This document shows, piece by piece, positions 1 to 9,325 of a stretch of DNA of 34,964 bases. Under the pieces are notes generated by a model that had not been told where the DNA came from, searched no databases, and saw only the letters and a list, made by a program, of their open reading frames with translations. The position numbers and the translations under genes are program-made. The stretch comes from an uncultured Eggerthellaceae bacterium (GTDB lineage: Bacteria > Actinomycetota > Coriobacteriia > Coriobacteriales > Eggerthellaceae). The number at the start of each line of letters is the position of its first letter. The first letter of the stretch is position 1. Location: positions 1 to 34,964 of the forward strand of contig CATKXW010000022.1 of the NCBI GenBank assembly GCA_949840905.1. The letters are read 5' to 3'.

Positions 1-1
1 C

Positions 2-3000
2 CGAGTGGGCGCTGTCCGCATCGCTCCTAGTGCGACCGATGTCGACCCTGAGGTGTTCTCGCATTGCCCCTCGGTGGACGCCGTGGTCGCTGATGCGGAC
101 AGCGCAGCTTATGAGTTGTTGGCCAAGGATGGTAGTGAATACGGAAACGCTATAGGCGAGAAGATAACGATCCTTTTTCCTGCGGGCGCAGGCGATCAGA
201 ACGAAGGCGCTCGGATAGCCGAGTTGCTGGATATCGTGATCGGCACGAATGCGATGTCGCTGCAGGGGCTCTCTATTGCGGATCCGTCCAGTGACGCAAG
301 GGCGACCAGTGCCGCGATCGCACCTTCGTCAGCTGATGCCATACGGAAACTGCCAGCGGGTTTTACGGTCGTAGATGGAAGGGATCTGAACCGCGACGCA
401 GTAATAGCGACCGCTTCCAGGGTGCCTCTGACAGTTCTCATATATAGGTCCAAAGGGGTGCCTTATGAATATACGAACAACTCGGCCTTTCAGCCTGTCG
501 GGGGAAGTGCTTTAGACTTCACCGATTATGGAAAGCTTCTGACTGAGCATTACTGGGGTTATGTCTGGACAAACAGCAGGTGTATTCCTGCACCACTTGC
601 AGCATACTCGAATACATATGGATTCTATAGCCGGGAAAACGGCTGGCCCAAGCAAGCTTCCCTCAATGGAAAAGTTTGTGATACACGGAACTGGAGGATA
701 GCTTATAAGGTTGGGTCGGCCGTTATCGAAGGGAAGACATTCACGAACACGTTCATCTTCTTCCCGCCTCCCTACACCGTCGAGGTCACCTACGATGGTT
801 CTTATGTTGATACGGCCCATGGCAATGCAGCGATCTCTGGCAGCTGGACTTCTGAGAAAGAGCAGGCGGGCACGGTGGTCTCGAAAGAGGCGTATGACAC
901 GGGGGTGGACGAGCCGGCCGCAGAGGGAACCTTAGGGATAGGGGATCCCGAGAACGCCTATCACTATATGCCCATCCCTTCCAGCATCACGGAGGGCTAT
1001 ACCTTCTTAGGCTGGAACACCGATGCGACCGCCACCGCTGAGACCGAGTCCGGCTGGGCTTATCGCGTAGGCGCAGAAGCGGATGTCACCTACGTCACCG
1101 AATCGCTCACGCTCCATGCGATATATCAGAAGGGATATCCGGTTCACTGGAACACGGAGCGCTTTGGAGGAAGGGGTCCGTCCTTTGCTGAGTTCGGCAC
1201 CAATTCTGATGGAGCGCTCGGAGCCAACACCCATACGGCTGCGCTAGGAGAGATGGGTCCTGCGACGGACACCGAGGTGGCCATCATAGAAGCACCAACC
1301 GACGACTCTCTGCCTGCCACCTCTCGTTTCCCCCGCGTTGAGAACGAGACCGAAGGGGCGCGTTTCTTAGGCTGGACCGACGATCCGAGCGGCAAGGCTC
1401 CGTCTTGGCGAGAAGGGGAGAGGGCGGATCGGTACTTTTCGTGGGATGACGGGACCATAAAGCTCGACAAGGGGAGCTTCTCCGTCGTCGATGACGCAGG
1501 AGACATCCTTGAAACCTATGATAATGCCAAGTTCACCAACAACACCTTCTATGCGGTATGGGAAACAGACGTCACCTTCGAGGCGGCGAGCTATGGCGGG
1601 GTCTTCAAGGGGGCGAACGCTGATGGCACAGATTCTCCCTCTCTTGTCATCACGGCCTTCAACAACAGACCCATCCCAACTCCTACAGAGGATGCAGCTG
1701 CGCATGAGGACGCATCCGATCCTGCGAGCGCTCATATTCCAGAGAGCTCCACGGCATCGGATGCAGGAGCGCGCACGATAGTGCCTCATGTTCATGGAGA
1801 TGCGGGCTACATCGCAGATGGGTGGCATTTCAAGGGATGGACCGACGGACCGAATCCGAACGGAGAAGATGGAAGGGATACCTCCGATGCTTCTTCTCTG
1901 GGATGCAAGGACGGCACCTTCTCAGAGGCAGACCTTTCTCGCGCTCTCGTGCCCGATGGCGCTACGACCTACTATGGCGTATGGGAATGCGAGGTGTCTT
2001 GGGAAGCGGATGCTCTTGTGAGCGATGGGGGGACGAGACCTCTCGGCGCCGACATCGTCTCCAAGCCATCGGGCATCTACCTGTACGGATACGACCTAGC
2101 GAGCGCGACGGTCACGGGAACCCCAGCGAGCCATCACTTCGAAGGCTGGCGCGATACGGCAGGCAACGCCGCTCTTCTCACCGATGCCACCACGGGAGAA
2201 GCAACGTACACCGTGGCCACAGCGGGCCCGCTCACAGCTTACTGGGCACCTAACGAGCGCGCAGTGGTGCTCAATCCTAACGACACCGACGATGCTCTTG
2301 TGACAGAAGCTATGCCGCGCGCTTACGTGGTCTATGGCGAGCAGATGTCGCTCTATGCTGCCGCTCCTGACGCGAGCGGGCCATCGGATATCATGCTTTT
2401 GCCTCCTGCGAGGGCAGGCTATGTGTTCTCGGGCTATTGGAATACGAGATACATCGAGACGGAAGGTGCCAAGGAGAAGGTGCCTGGCACGGATGGCTCT
2501 ACCATAGAGGTGGAAGCGAAGCGCTACTATGGCGTGGGCGAGGACGGCTCTCTTGCGAGCGATGCGACATGGGACGTGACGAGCGATGCCGTCCAGCTGT
2601 TCGCTCACTGGCGCTACAGCATCGTCTTCGACGCCAACGCGCAAGGGGCATCGGGCGATAGCGCTTCTATCATGCATAAGGGCGCATCCATGCCCACCAA
2701 CCCTGATGGCGAGAGCTATCAGGTGGATGCATATGGCAACCGCTACTTCTACCAAGACCTCGAAGGTGCAGACAACGATCCAACGAACGATATGCACATC
2801 GTACGCATAGAGGCGCTCGCGGGAGTGCCCGTGAAGCTGCCTTGGGCGATGGATAGGAAGACGGCGGAAGGGAAGCCTTCCGGATACGATGACACGAAAG
2901 CATGGAGCACCTCTTCTGCGATCGATGAGACCCATCCGGTGATAGCGGTGGACGAAGAAGGGTTCACTCTCGGGAGAGACGACGGGTCGGCCCATGCGGC

Positions 3001-5851
3001 ACCTTCCCTCGTGCCGGGGAGCGATGGCGAGGTCACGCTCTATGCGATATGGGATGGCAAGGCTCATCTGTTCGAGGTGACCTTGGACGCTGGAGGAGAG
3101 GCAGTAGCTGAAGACGGCTCTTCGTGGCAAGACGAGGTGATCGAGAACGTCGTCTACGATAAGACCTTGCGAGAGAGCGGCGTCTCGTCTGTTAAGGTGC
3201 CATCTCGCGACGGCCATACATTCCTAGGGTTCTTCACCGAGGAAGAGGGCGGCATCTCCTACATCGGAGCAGATGGCGCACCTGTTGTAGGCAGAGCATG
3301 GGTTCAGGAAGCCTCTGCGGGCGAGGACGGGAAGCGCCATGTGACCCTTCATGCCCAGTGGCTGAAAGACGAATACCGCATCTCATACGATATGTCGTTG
3401 CCGGGAGAGGGGAACGCGGCCCTTGTGGATATGACACCGGGAGCCCAGAAGGTGGAAGGTCGTCCTGCCGCTATGGAGCGGACATGGAAGGTAGGGGATG
3501 CGCCCTCCCATGACGGAAGCGCGCTGCCGACGGCATCGGGCGCACCGGTAGCCACATCTTCCGGGCTCTTCTTCCGAAACGGCTATGACTTCAAAGGATG
3601 GTACTGGACAGACGAAGAGGGCGAGGCTGTGATGGTGTCCGGAGCCGACGGCTCTTCTCGGGATAGATTCAGCCCATCTCTTTCTTGGCAGAAAGAGCAT
3701 AAAGGGGCCCTCAAGGCAGATGGTACGGTCGAGTCGGGACATCTCACCTTGTATGCAGCGTGGAGCCCTAAGGTCTATGCCGTACAGATGGAGCTTGGGT
3801 ATCGCGAGCAAGGCAACAGGGTCCTGCCCGATGACACGATGATCGGCATGACGGCCCCGAACAAGGTCTCTTGCAAAGGAGGCGTCTACTATTATGAGGT
3901 GGCGTACGAACAGGACCTCACGCCCTTCTTCGATGAGGACGGCACGGCGATCGCGCCGAGCGATCCGCCTTATGCCTTCGTCAACTGGAAGGCGAAAGGC
4001 GAGGCGGCAGGTAGTACCGTTCTGTTCGAGGACGACGCGGACGCATCGACCCCTGCCATCTTGAAAGGTTCCTTCTGCCCTCCGTATCCTCTTTCTGCTC
4101 GCGTGGCAGGAGGCGGCGGCATCCCTTCTGTCATCACCTTCCAAGGGCAGTGGGAGTCCCCCTCTCCGGTATCGCTCCATCTCAGCGTAGGAGATGCTAC
4201 GCGCGGTGTCTTCTCTGCCGCTGCCTTCGACCAGATGGATCCTTCCATCTTCGATGAGGCCGCATCCACAGAGCGAGAGCTCGTCTTCCATGATGTGGGA
4301 TACGAGAGGGCCTTCGACCTCGTGAGCGCGAGAAGCCCCTATCGCCCTCAGCCAAGGTCAGGGTATGCTCTTGCTGGTTTCGTGCTCACCAACGAGCGAG
4401 GAGAGCTTCTTGCATCGGATGGCACGACCCTCGACCATGGGGCGTATGACGAGCAAGGGGAGCTCAGAGGCGACCTTGCCCTTCTGAGCAGCCTATCCAA
4501 GCTCACGCATGATACCTACGCTCTTGCCGTTTTCTCTCGCAACAAGATGGTGGTCGAGCTGGATATGAGCAAGATCCCCGCCCATGAAGGGTATGAGGGA
4601 TATGAGCTCTATACCGAGGGCGAAGATGGGACGTATGAGAGCGGCTGGCTGATAGAGGGGGCTTCCCACGGCTCTACCATCTATTCCTTCAACGTGACGG
4701 ACGCTCCCTTCTCGTTGCCAGACGATGTGATCGTGGCAGGGTATGTCTTCTGCGGTTGGGAGAGGGCGAACGGTGACCTTTCCGGAGCTGTTCCCGATAT
4801 GTTCGACCCTTCCCTCATAGCGGCTGATCCGAACCTGGCACATCAGGTGTTCGTGCCGCGCTTTGCCGAGAAGAGATACGAGGTCTCCTTCCTTGATGGG
4901 CACAAGGAGGGGCAAGGTGCGCGCAGCGCTACCGTCGACTTCGAAGGGCACATCCTCGATGCCGGTGACTTCAATGGAGAAGCGGGCAACGAGCTCGGCT
5001 CGGTGCTTTCCATGGCCTCTGTCCCGACCCCCGATTCCGCTCTCGATGATCCGGACCATGCGCAAGGGGACGCGGCAGGCGATCACTATCATAGCTATCC
5101 GTTCTCGGTGTGGAGGATAGGCGCTCCTTATGCCTCTCAAGTCGATCCTCAAGAGAGGCTCGCCGATGAGAAGGTCTCTTCTTCTGAGTGGAGCGCATGG
5201 TTCGCTCGCTTCGTGAAACCGGTGCCGGGCGAGCGCAGCGAGATGGAAACGCTCTCTATCTACGCCATATGGCAACGAGCGATCTCGGCGGTGCTTCCCT
5301 TGAGCGCCTCCGTTGCTCTCGACCCTAACTCAGGAGCCACGTCCATGCCCGAGAAGGCGTACGAGGTCTATGCGACCGGCCTTCACGATGAAGAGGCGCT
5401 CGAGATCGCGTCGATTCGCTACGAGAGCACGCTCGCGGACGGCTCTTCAGGCGACAACGTCTTGCAGCTGGATAAGGGAGCGCCCATTCGCCTCCTTCTC
5501 TTCACCAACCAAGATGCTCCTTGTCAGGTGATGCCCACTATAGATGAGAACGGCATCATAGAAGGGGACTTCGGTGCGAGCGAAGGTGACGTGCTCTCGA
5601 TAGACCTGTCGCGTTCGAGCGCCACCGTTGGCAAGTCTGAGCTCGCATCTTACGGCTTCGTTCCCTTCAGGAGCGGAGGCGATGCCCTCCGAATGCGCTT
5701 CGGGCTCGATCTGAAGGGATGTTCGATCCATGAGGTGCGCGCCCTGAAAGATACGCTTCCCTCTTTGAAGGACGCTCATGACGAATCCGGTTGGAGCGAA
5801 CAGAGAGTTCCCTTCGCGCGTTTGTTCTATACCGTGCAAGTGACGGCTTAG
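2..5851 (+). CDS. Giant InlB B-repeat (Listeria-Bacteroides repeat) surface protein, 5'-truncated by window edge
   Basis: The frame is open at the left edge (codon CGA precedes the first possible GTG at 5), so the true N-terminus lies outside the window; about 1,949 residues are visible. From about nt 990 to 5285 there are roughly a dozen degenerate units of the form GYxFxGW ... (L/F)YAxW. Examples are GYTFLGW, ARFLGW, WHFKGW, HHFEGW, GHTFLGF, GYDFKGW and GYVFCGW, closed by TLHAIY, FYAVW, YYGVW, TLYAIW, TLHAQW, TLYAAW and SIYAIW. This is the InlB_B / Listeria-Bacteroides repeat fold, used for extracellular adhesion or stalk roles. The first ~300 residues are non-repetitive, rich in Trp/Tyr, and visibly more AT-rich. 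The last ~190 residues form a separate non-repeat tail. No LPXTG motif, terminal membrane helix or basic tail is present, so covalent sortase anchoring from this end is not supported. Secretion is inferred. Confidence 0.85.
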   Translation, partial: RVGAVRIAPSATDVDPEVFSHCPSVDAVVADADSAAYELLAKDGSEYGNAIGEKITILFPAGAGDQNEGARIAELLDIVIGTNAMSLQGLSIADPSSDARATSAAIAPSSADAIRKLPAGFTVVDGRDLNRDAVIATASRVPLTVLIYRSKGVPYEYTNNSAFQPVGGSALDFTDYGKLLTEHYWGYVWTNSRCIPAPLAAYSNTYGFYSRENGWPKQASLNGKVCDTRNWRIAYKVGSAVIEGKTFTNTFIFFPPPYTVEVTYDGSYVDTAHGNAAISGSWTSEKEQAGTVVSKEAYDTGVDEPAAEGTLGIGDPENAYHYMPIPSSITEGYTFLGWNTDATATAETESGWAYRVGAEADVTYVTESLTLHAIYQKGYPVHWNTERFGGRGPSFAEFGTNSDGALGANTHTAALGEMGPATDTEVAIIEAPTDDSLPATSRFPRVENETEGARFLGWTDDPSGKAPSWREGERADRYFSWDDGTIKLDKGSFSVVDDAGDILETYDNAKFTNNTFYAVWETDVTFEAASYGGVFKGANADGTDSPSLVITAFNNRPIPTPTEDAAAHEDASDPASAHIPESSTASDAGARTIVPHVHGDAGYIADGWHFKGWTDGPNPNGEDGRDTSDASSLGCKDGTFSEADLSRALVPDGATTYYGVWECEVSWEADALVSDGGTRPLGADIVSKPSGIYLYGYDLASATVTGTPASHHFEGWRDTAGNAALLTDATTGEATYTVATAGPLTAYWAPNERAVVLNPNDTDDALVTEAMPRAYVVYGEQMSLYAAAPDASGPSDIMLLPPARAGYVFSGYWNTRYIETEGAKEKVPGTDGSTIEVEAKRYYGVGEDGSLASDATWDVTSDAVQLFAHWRYSIVFDANAQGASGDSASIMHKGASMPTNPDGESYQVDAYGNRYFYQDLEGADNDPTNDMHIVRIEALAGVPVKLPWAMDRKTAEGKPSGYDDTKAWSTSSAIDETHPVIAVDEEGFTLGRDDGSAHAAPSLVPGSDGEVTLYAIWDGKAHLFEVTLDAGGEAVAEDGSSWQDEVIENVVYDKTLRESGVSSVKVPSRDGHTFLGFFTEEEGGISYIGADGAPVVGRAWVQEASAGEDGKRHVTLHAQWLKDEYRISYDMSLPGEGNAALVDMTPGAQKVEGRPAAMERTWKVGDAPSHDGSALPTASGAPVATSSGLFFRNGYDFKGWYWTDEEGEAVMVSGADGSSRDRFSPSLSWQKEHKGALKADGTVESGHLTLYAAWSPKVYAVQMELGYREQGNRVLPDDTMIGMTAPNKVSCKGGVYYYEVAYEQDLTPFFDEDGTAIAPSDPPYAFVNWKAKGEAAGSTVLFEDDADASTPAILKGSFCPPYPLSARVAGGGGIPSVITFQGQWESPSPVSLHLSVGDATRGVFSAAAFDQMDPSIFDEAASTERELVFHDVGYERAFDLVSARSPYRPQPRSGYALAGFVLTNERGELLASDGTTLDHGAYDEQGELRGDLALLSSLSKLTHDTYALAVFSRNKMVVELDMSKIPAHEGYEGYELYTEGEDGTYESGWLIEGASHGSTIYSFNVTDAPFSLPDDVIVAGYVFCGWERANGDLSGAVPDMFDPSLIAADPNLAHQVFVPRFAEKRYEVSFLDGHKEGQGARSATVDFEGHILDAGDFNGEAGNELGSVLSMASVPTPDSALDDPDHAQGDAAGDHYHSYPFSVWRIGAPYASQVDPQERLADEKVSSSEWSAWFARFVKPVPGERSEMETLSIYAIWQRAISAVLPLSASVALDPNSGATSMPEKAYEVYATGLHDEEALEIASIRYESTLADGSSGDNVLQLDKGAPIRLLLFTNQDAPCQVMPTIDENGIIEGDFGASEGDVLSIDLSRSSATVGKSELASYGFVPFRSGGDALRMRFGLDLKGCSIHEVRALKDTLPSLKDAHDESGWSEQRVPFARLFYTVQVTA

Positions 5852-5864
5852 CGCGATACATCGG

Positions 5865-5927
5865 TCGCTTCCCTCTTCCCTGCTCGATCCTGTTCCAAGA
5901 CCGGGATCGAGCAGGGAAAGGAAGCGA
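5865..5927 (+). terminator. Long hairpin after the surface-protein gene, probable terminator
   Basis: TCGCTTCC (5865-5872) pairs with GGAAGCGA, and TTCCCTGCTCGATCC pairs perfectly with GGATCGAGCAGGGAA. The loop is about 13 nt and the stem exceeds 20 bp overall. It lies 14 nt after the stop codon. A CCTTTT stretch follows at about 5935 rather than a clean U-run, so intrinsic termination is probable but not textbook. Confidence 0.65.
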
Positions 5928-5998
5928 GAAGGCTCCTTTTCCCGTCGCCCTTCACAAGGTGGGAGGAGATGCAGGAGCAGAAGAGGAAGGGAGGGCTC

Positions 5999-6247
5999 AT
6001 GCATACCACCAAGCTCGCCCGTTGGGGCAACTCCCAAGGGATCATCATCCCCAAGCATCTGTGCGAGCATGTAGGAATGAAGGTGGGAGATAGGGTGGAG
6101 ATAGCGGTGGATGCCGCATCGGGCACGATCGAGGTCGCCCCGGCGGCATCTATGGACGAGCAGGCAGAACGCGGCTCTTGGTTCATGGAGGCTTCATATC
6201 GAGGCAGAGAGGACATTTGCAAGGCTACCCCTCAAGACAGCCGATGA
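5999..6247 (+). CDS. AbrB/MazE (SpoVT-AbrB fold) family antitoxin or DNA-binding protein
   Basis: 82 aa. The N-terminal half (residues 4-40) has the swapped-hairpin AbrB/MazE signature: KLARWGNSQGI, a basic strand ending in PK, then a GMKVGDRVEI loop. These proteins bind operator DNA as dimers, and in MazEF-type modules they neutralise a partner toxin through a disordered C-terminal tail (here residues ~45-82). I start it at ATG 5999 because AGGAAGGGAGG lies 5-15 nt upstream; an in-frame ATG at 5969 has a poorer context. No MazF-like toxin follows: only a 31-codon ORF overlaps its stop. It is therefore an orphan antitoxin or a stand-alone regulator. Confidence 0.8.
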   Translation: MHTTKLARWGNSQGIIIPKHLCEHVGMKVGDRVEIAVDAASGTIEVAPAASMDEQAERGSWFMEASYRGREDICKATPQDSR

Positions 6248-6339
6248 GCAAAGAGAAGCTCGTCTCGCTCTTCCTCCGATCGGCGGATGATGTGCGAGAT
6301 ATCAGGCGAGAGATGAAGACCTCAGGGGAATGGCTTTGA
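6244..6339 (+). CDS. Tiny ORF overlapping the AbrB-like gene (31 aa)
   Basis: ATG 6244 overlaps the upstream TGA (ATGA), the usual sign of translational coupling. The product begins MSKEKLVSLFLRSADDVRD and is a charged, probably helical 31-residue peptide ending in EWL. It could be a real small protein, or the start of a toxin gene otherwise lost. I do not recognise a family. It ends 42 nt from the recQ stop, which is convergent. Confidence 0.35.
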   Translation: MSKEKLVSLFLRSADDVRDIRREMKTSGEWL

Positions 6340-6381
6340 GGGCGCGATGCCGTCCGAGCTTTCTTGTTCAGGAGGGCTGCG

Positions 6382-8220
6382 TCAGCTTTTCCGGGCTGCT
6401 ATCTCGGCTAGGAAGCGCTCGCCGTACGAGGCGAGCTTCTTCTCGCCGACGCCATGGACGGCCAGGAACTCCGCGTCGGTGGTGGGCAGGGCAGCGCTCA
6501 TGTCGCGTAGCGCCGCATCGGAGAACACGATGTAGGGCGGCACCCCTTCCTCCTCGGCGATGGTCTTGCGCAAGCGGCGCAAACGCTCGAACAGCTCTCC
6601 GTTCACCATCGCGTCCGGTCGTCTCTTCTTCGAGGAGGCCTTGCTCGCGCGCTTTGTATCCTTCATGAGCAGCTTGAAGCCAGGCTCGGTCATCTCGCGC
6701 CAGCGCGGGCCGTAGCCCACCACAGGATAAGCCCCTTCGCTCATCGCCAGATGACCTTTGGCGACCATGAGCTCGATGAGCGAGCGGATGCGCGACGCCG
6801 AAGCGTTCACGGTACCGTAGTTCTTCAAGCTGTCGAGGCCGGCATCCAGCACCCGTGCGTTCTTCGCGCCGCAGAGCACATCGGCGATGGTGGTCTTCCC
6901 GTAGCCTCCGCGCATCTCGTGCACGCAGCGCATGATGGCGAAGCCTAGATCGGTGCCGTCGAAGAGAGCGAGCTCCTCGGTGCAGTTCGAGCAGTTATCG
7001 CAGCCGCGAGCCGGATCGGGCGTCTCGCCGAAGTAGGCGAGGATGTGGTGCCGCAAGCAGTCGGTGGTCATGCAGTAGGCGCTCATGGCTTGTAGGCGCC
7101 GACGTTGCGATGCCTGCACGTTGACGCGCTCCTCTTCGGTCAGGCGGTCATCCTCCTGCACGTTCTCGATGAAGAAGCGGTTGGTCACGATGTCGCCGTC
7201 GTTGTAGAGCAGCAAGCACTCCGACGGCTCGCCGTCGCGGCCGGCGCGCCCCGCTTCCTGATAGTAGGCCTCGATGGAGCCGGGCATGTTGTAGTGGATG
7301 ACGTAGCGCACGTTCGACTTGTCTATCCCCATGCCGAAGGCGTTGGTGGCCACCATCACCAGCACATCGTCGTTGATGAACGCAGCCTGGTTCCGTTCGC
7401 GCTCGGCGCTGTCGAGCCCTGCGTGATAGCGGGTAGCGGTCACGTTGCGGGCGACGAGGGCAGCTTGGAGCGATTCCACTTCCTTGCGGGTGGAGCAATA
7501 GATGATGCCGCTCTCGTGCGGGTGCTCCTCGATGAAGGCGAGCGTGTGAGCGAGCTTGTCTTTGCTGGTAGACCCTTTCACGGAGAAGCGGAGGTTCGGC
7601 CTATCGAAGCCGGTGGCGACCTTGCGCGGAGCGGAAAGGCCGAGCATGGCCACGATGTCGTCGCCCACCGATGCGGTGGCCGTAGCGGTGAAGGCGGCCA
7701 CGATCGGCCGCGGTCCGATCCGTTCGATGAAGCGGCTTATCTCGCGATAGGAGGGACGGAAATCGTTGCCCCATTGCGAGACGCAGTGGGCTTCGTCCAC
7801 TGCCACGAACGGCACGCGGGCGGCCTGGACGGCGGCGATGAAGTGGGGATCCTCCAAGCGCTCCGGTGATACGTAGAGCAGGCGCAGCGTGCCTTGGCGT
7901 AGGCCGTCGAGAACCTGGCCTCGTTCGAATGCCGAGAGCGAGGAGCTCAGGTGGGCCGCTGGGATGTCTGCCTTGCTGAGCGCTGTCACTTGGTCTCCCA
8001 TGAGAGATATGAGCGGCGAGACCACGATGGTGGTGCCGCCGAGCAGCAGCGCCGGCACCTGGTAGCACAGTGACTTTCCCGCACCGGTGGGCATGACGGC
8101 CAATACATCGTCACCGGCGAGGATGGCGTTCACTGCCTCTTTCTGGCCGGGGCGGAAGCGCTCGTAGCCGAAGTGCCTGCGCAGCAGTTCTTCTGCCTGT
8201 TGAAGGGACGGGCGTTCCAT
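6382..8220 (-). CDS. recQ: ATP-dependent DNA helicase RecQ
   Basis: 612 aa, 3'-5' DNA helicase for recombinational repair and fork restart. All family blocks are visible in order: the Q-motif region FGYERFRPGQKEAV; Walker A MPTGAGKS (~residue 43); DEAH (~143) followed by the RecQ aromatic-rich loop HCVSQWGNDFRPSYR; AFTATAT; motif VI QEAGRAGRDG; the zinc-binding RQC cysteines ending CDNCSNC; and a C-terminal HRDC domain (~residues 535-610) ending in a GVGEKKLASYGERFL helix. The ATG at 8220 is chosen because AAAGGAAG precedes it by 6 nt; an upstream in-frame ATG at 8268 adds 16 unconserved residues. It lies 117 nt downstream of the flavin reductase on the same strand. Confidence 0.97.
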   Translation of the reverse strand: MERPSLQQAEELLRRHFGYERFRPGQKEAVNAILAGDDVLAVMPTGAGKSLCYQVPALLLGGTTIVVSPLISLMGDQVTALSKADIPAAHLSSSLSAFERGQVLDGLRQGTLRLLYVSPERLEDPHFIAAVQAARVPFVAVDEAHCVSQWGNDFRPSYREISRFIERIGPRPIVAAFTATATASVGDDIVAMLGLSAPRKVATGFDRPNLRFSVKGSTSKDKLAHTLAFIEEHPHESGIIYCSTRKEVESLQAALVARNVTATRYHAGLDSAERERNQAAFINDDVLVMVATNAFGMGIDKSNVRYVIHYNMPGSIEAYYQEAGRAGRDGEPSECLLLYNDGDIVTNRFFIENVQEDDRLTEEERVNVQASQRRRLQAMSAYCMTTDCLRHHILAYFGETPDPARGCDNCSNCTEELALFDGTDLGFAIMRCVHEMRGGYGKTTIADVLCGAKNARVLDAGLDSLKNYGTVNASASRIRSLIELMVAKGHLAMSEGAYPVVGYGPRWREMTEPGFKLLMKDTKRASKASSKKRRPDAMVNGELFERLRRLRKTIAEEEGVPPYIVFSDAALRDMSAALPTTDAEFLAVHGVGEKKLASYGERFLAEIAARKS

Positions 8221-8337
8221 GGCCGACTTCCTTTCGACTTCCTTTCGAAAAGATGGTTCGGCCACCATAGCACGTCCGATGCCTGAACGCTCGCGAGATC
8301 ATTTTGAGATCGGAGTTTTGAGGGATAGGGAGAGAGA

Positions 8338-8865
8338 CTACGCGCTCAGAGCATCGTAGTGGTCGTGCTGGACGCACAGCAGGGTGGTGCGCGGTGCCAG
8401 CCGGCCTTTCTCGTCACGCGGTGATGCAGAGGCAGCCTGCTGTACACGGCCCACTACCAGCAGGTGATCGCCGGTCTCGGTGACGGATTCCACCTCGCAG
8501 ACCTCCCAGCCCCAGGCATGGTCGGGAATCGGTGTTCCTTCGCGGAGCTGATGGTTGATGAGGACGCCCTTGTCGACGGTGCGGCCGCTGGAGCCTCCGC
8601 AGACCTCCACGATGCGCTCGCTCTCGGCGTCATCGGGCAGCACGGTGAGGCTGAACCGTCCGGTGCGCTGGATGATGCCCATGGTGTGCGAGCCGCTGCG
8701 CAGCGCGAAGGCTACCATGGCGGGAGAATGCGACACCGGCGTGGCCCAGATGATGGTAGCGAAGCCTGTGCGCTGTTCGATCGGATCCCATGCGCCTACG
8801 ATGACCAGTGGTCGTGGGCCCATGATGGCCGCGATATCGCGCCCTTCCACTGGCGAGCACCCCAT
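8338..8865 (-). CDS. Flavin reductase-like, FMN-binding split-barrel protein
   Basis: 175 aa. The sequence fits the flavin reductase-like split barrel (FMN_red / Flavin_Reduct): an early GPRPLVIVGAWD strand, TIIWATPVSHSPAMVAFALR, then TGRFSLTVLPDD and a CGGSSGRTVDKG segment. Members bind FMN and reduce it or shuttle electrons from NAD(P)H; the partner is unknown here. The frame stays open upstream to 9102, but the start at 8865 has GAAGGAG 6-7 nt upstream and overlaps the GNAT stop as TGATG, so the upstream extension is a shadow. It is the last gene of the ppk1-GNAT-flavin reductase unit. Confidence 0.88.
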   Translation of the reverse strand: MGCSPVEGRDIAAIMGPRPLVIVGAWDPIEQRTGFATIIWATPVSHSPAMVAFALRSGSHTMGIIQRTGRFSLTVLPDDAESERIVEVCGGSSGRTVDKGVLINHQLREGTPIPDHAWGWEVCEVESVTETGDHLLVVGRVQQAASASPRDEKGRLAPRTTLLCVQHDHYDALSA

Positions 8866-9314
8866 CAGGAACGCTCCTTCGCCGCAGCCGGCTTCCGCAT
8901 GGGGCATGGTCCGCATTCTGCGCGCAGCTCGCAGCCGTCGCAATCGTCCGAGACCCCTGGCTCGATCATGTCCCAGCCGCACTCTTCGTAGCCCAGGGCA
9001 TCGTAGAACGGCTTGGACGAGCCGCGCGACACCAGCCGCAGCTCGCCATAGTGCGCCTCTGCGTCCTCCACCAGGGCACGTCCCACGCCGTAGCCGCGCC
9101 ATTCGCGGTATACCACCACAGGATTGATGTGCGCCACGCCCTGGGAGTTCAGCGCGATACGAATGAAGCCCACCGGCTCATCCTGACCATTGGCAGCCAC
9201 CGTCACCCGCTCTAGCGAAGGCAGGTGGTCCATGCCTTCGCTGTAGGCATATGCATCGATGAGCGCACGGTCGCTCTCGCGCGCCGCTCGAAGGGTGAAC
9301 ATCGCATCGTTCAT
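8865..9314 (-). CDS. GNAT-family N-acetyltransferase with a C-terminal Cys4 motif
   Basis: 149 aa. Acetyl-CoA binding motif A is clear: VVVYREWRGYGVGRALVEDAE (R-x-x-G-x-G/V). It is followed by LVSRGSSKPFYDALGYEECGW, the usual GNAT strand/helix with the Tyr region. The last 25 residues carry DCDGCELRAECGPC (C-x2-C-x5-C-x2-C), which is not part of the GNAT fold and could bind zinc or a cluster. The start ATG at 9314 follows GGGAG and lies 11 nt after the ppk1 stop; its stop overlaps the flavin reductase start. The substrate is unknown. Confidence 0.9.
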   Translation of the reverse strand: MNDAMFTLRAARESDRALIDAYAYSEGMDHLPSLERVTVAANGQDEPVGFIRIALNSQGVAHINPVVVYREWRGYGVGRALVEDAEAHYGELRLVSRGSSKPFYDALGYEECGWDMIEPGVSDDCDGCELRAECGPCPMRKPAAAKERS

Positions 9315-9325
9315 GGAAGGCTCCC

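Noticed and set aside
7105-7869. 254-codon plus-strand ORF
   Set aside because: Entirely antisense to recQ, whose helicase motifs are unambiguous. The composition is that of a reversed high-GC gene.
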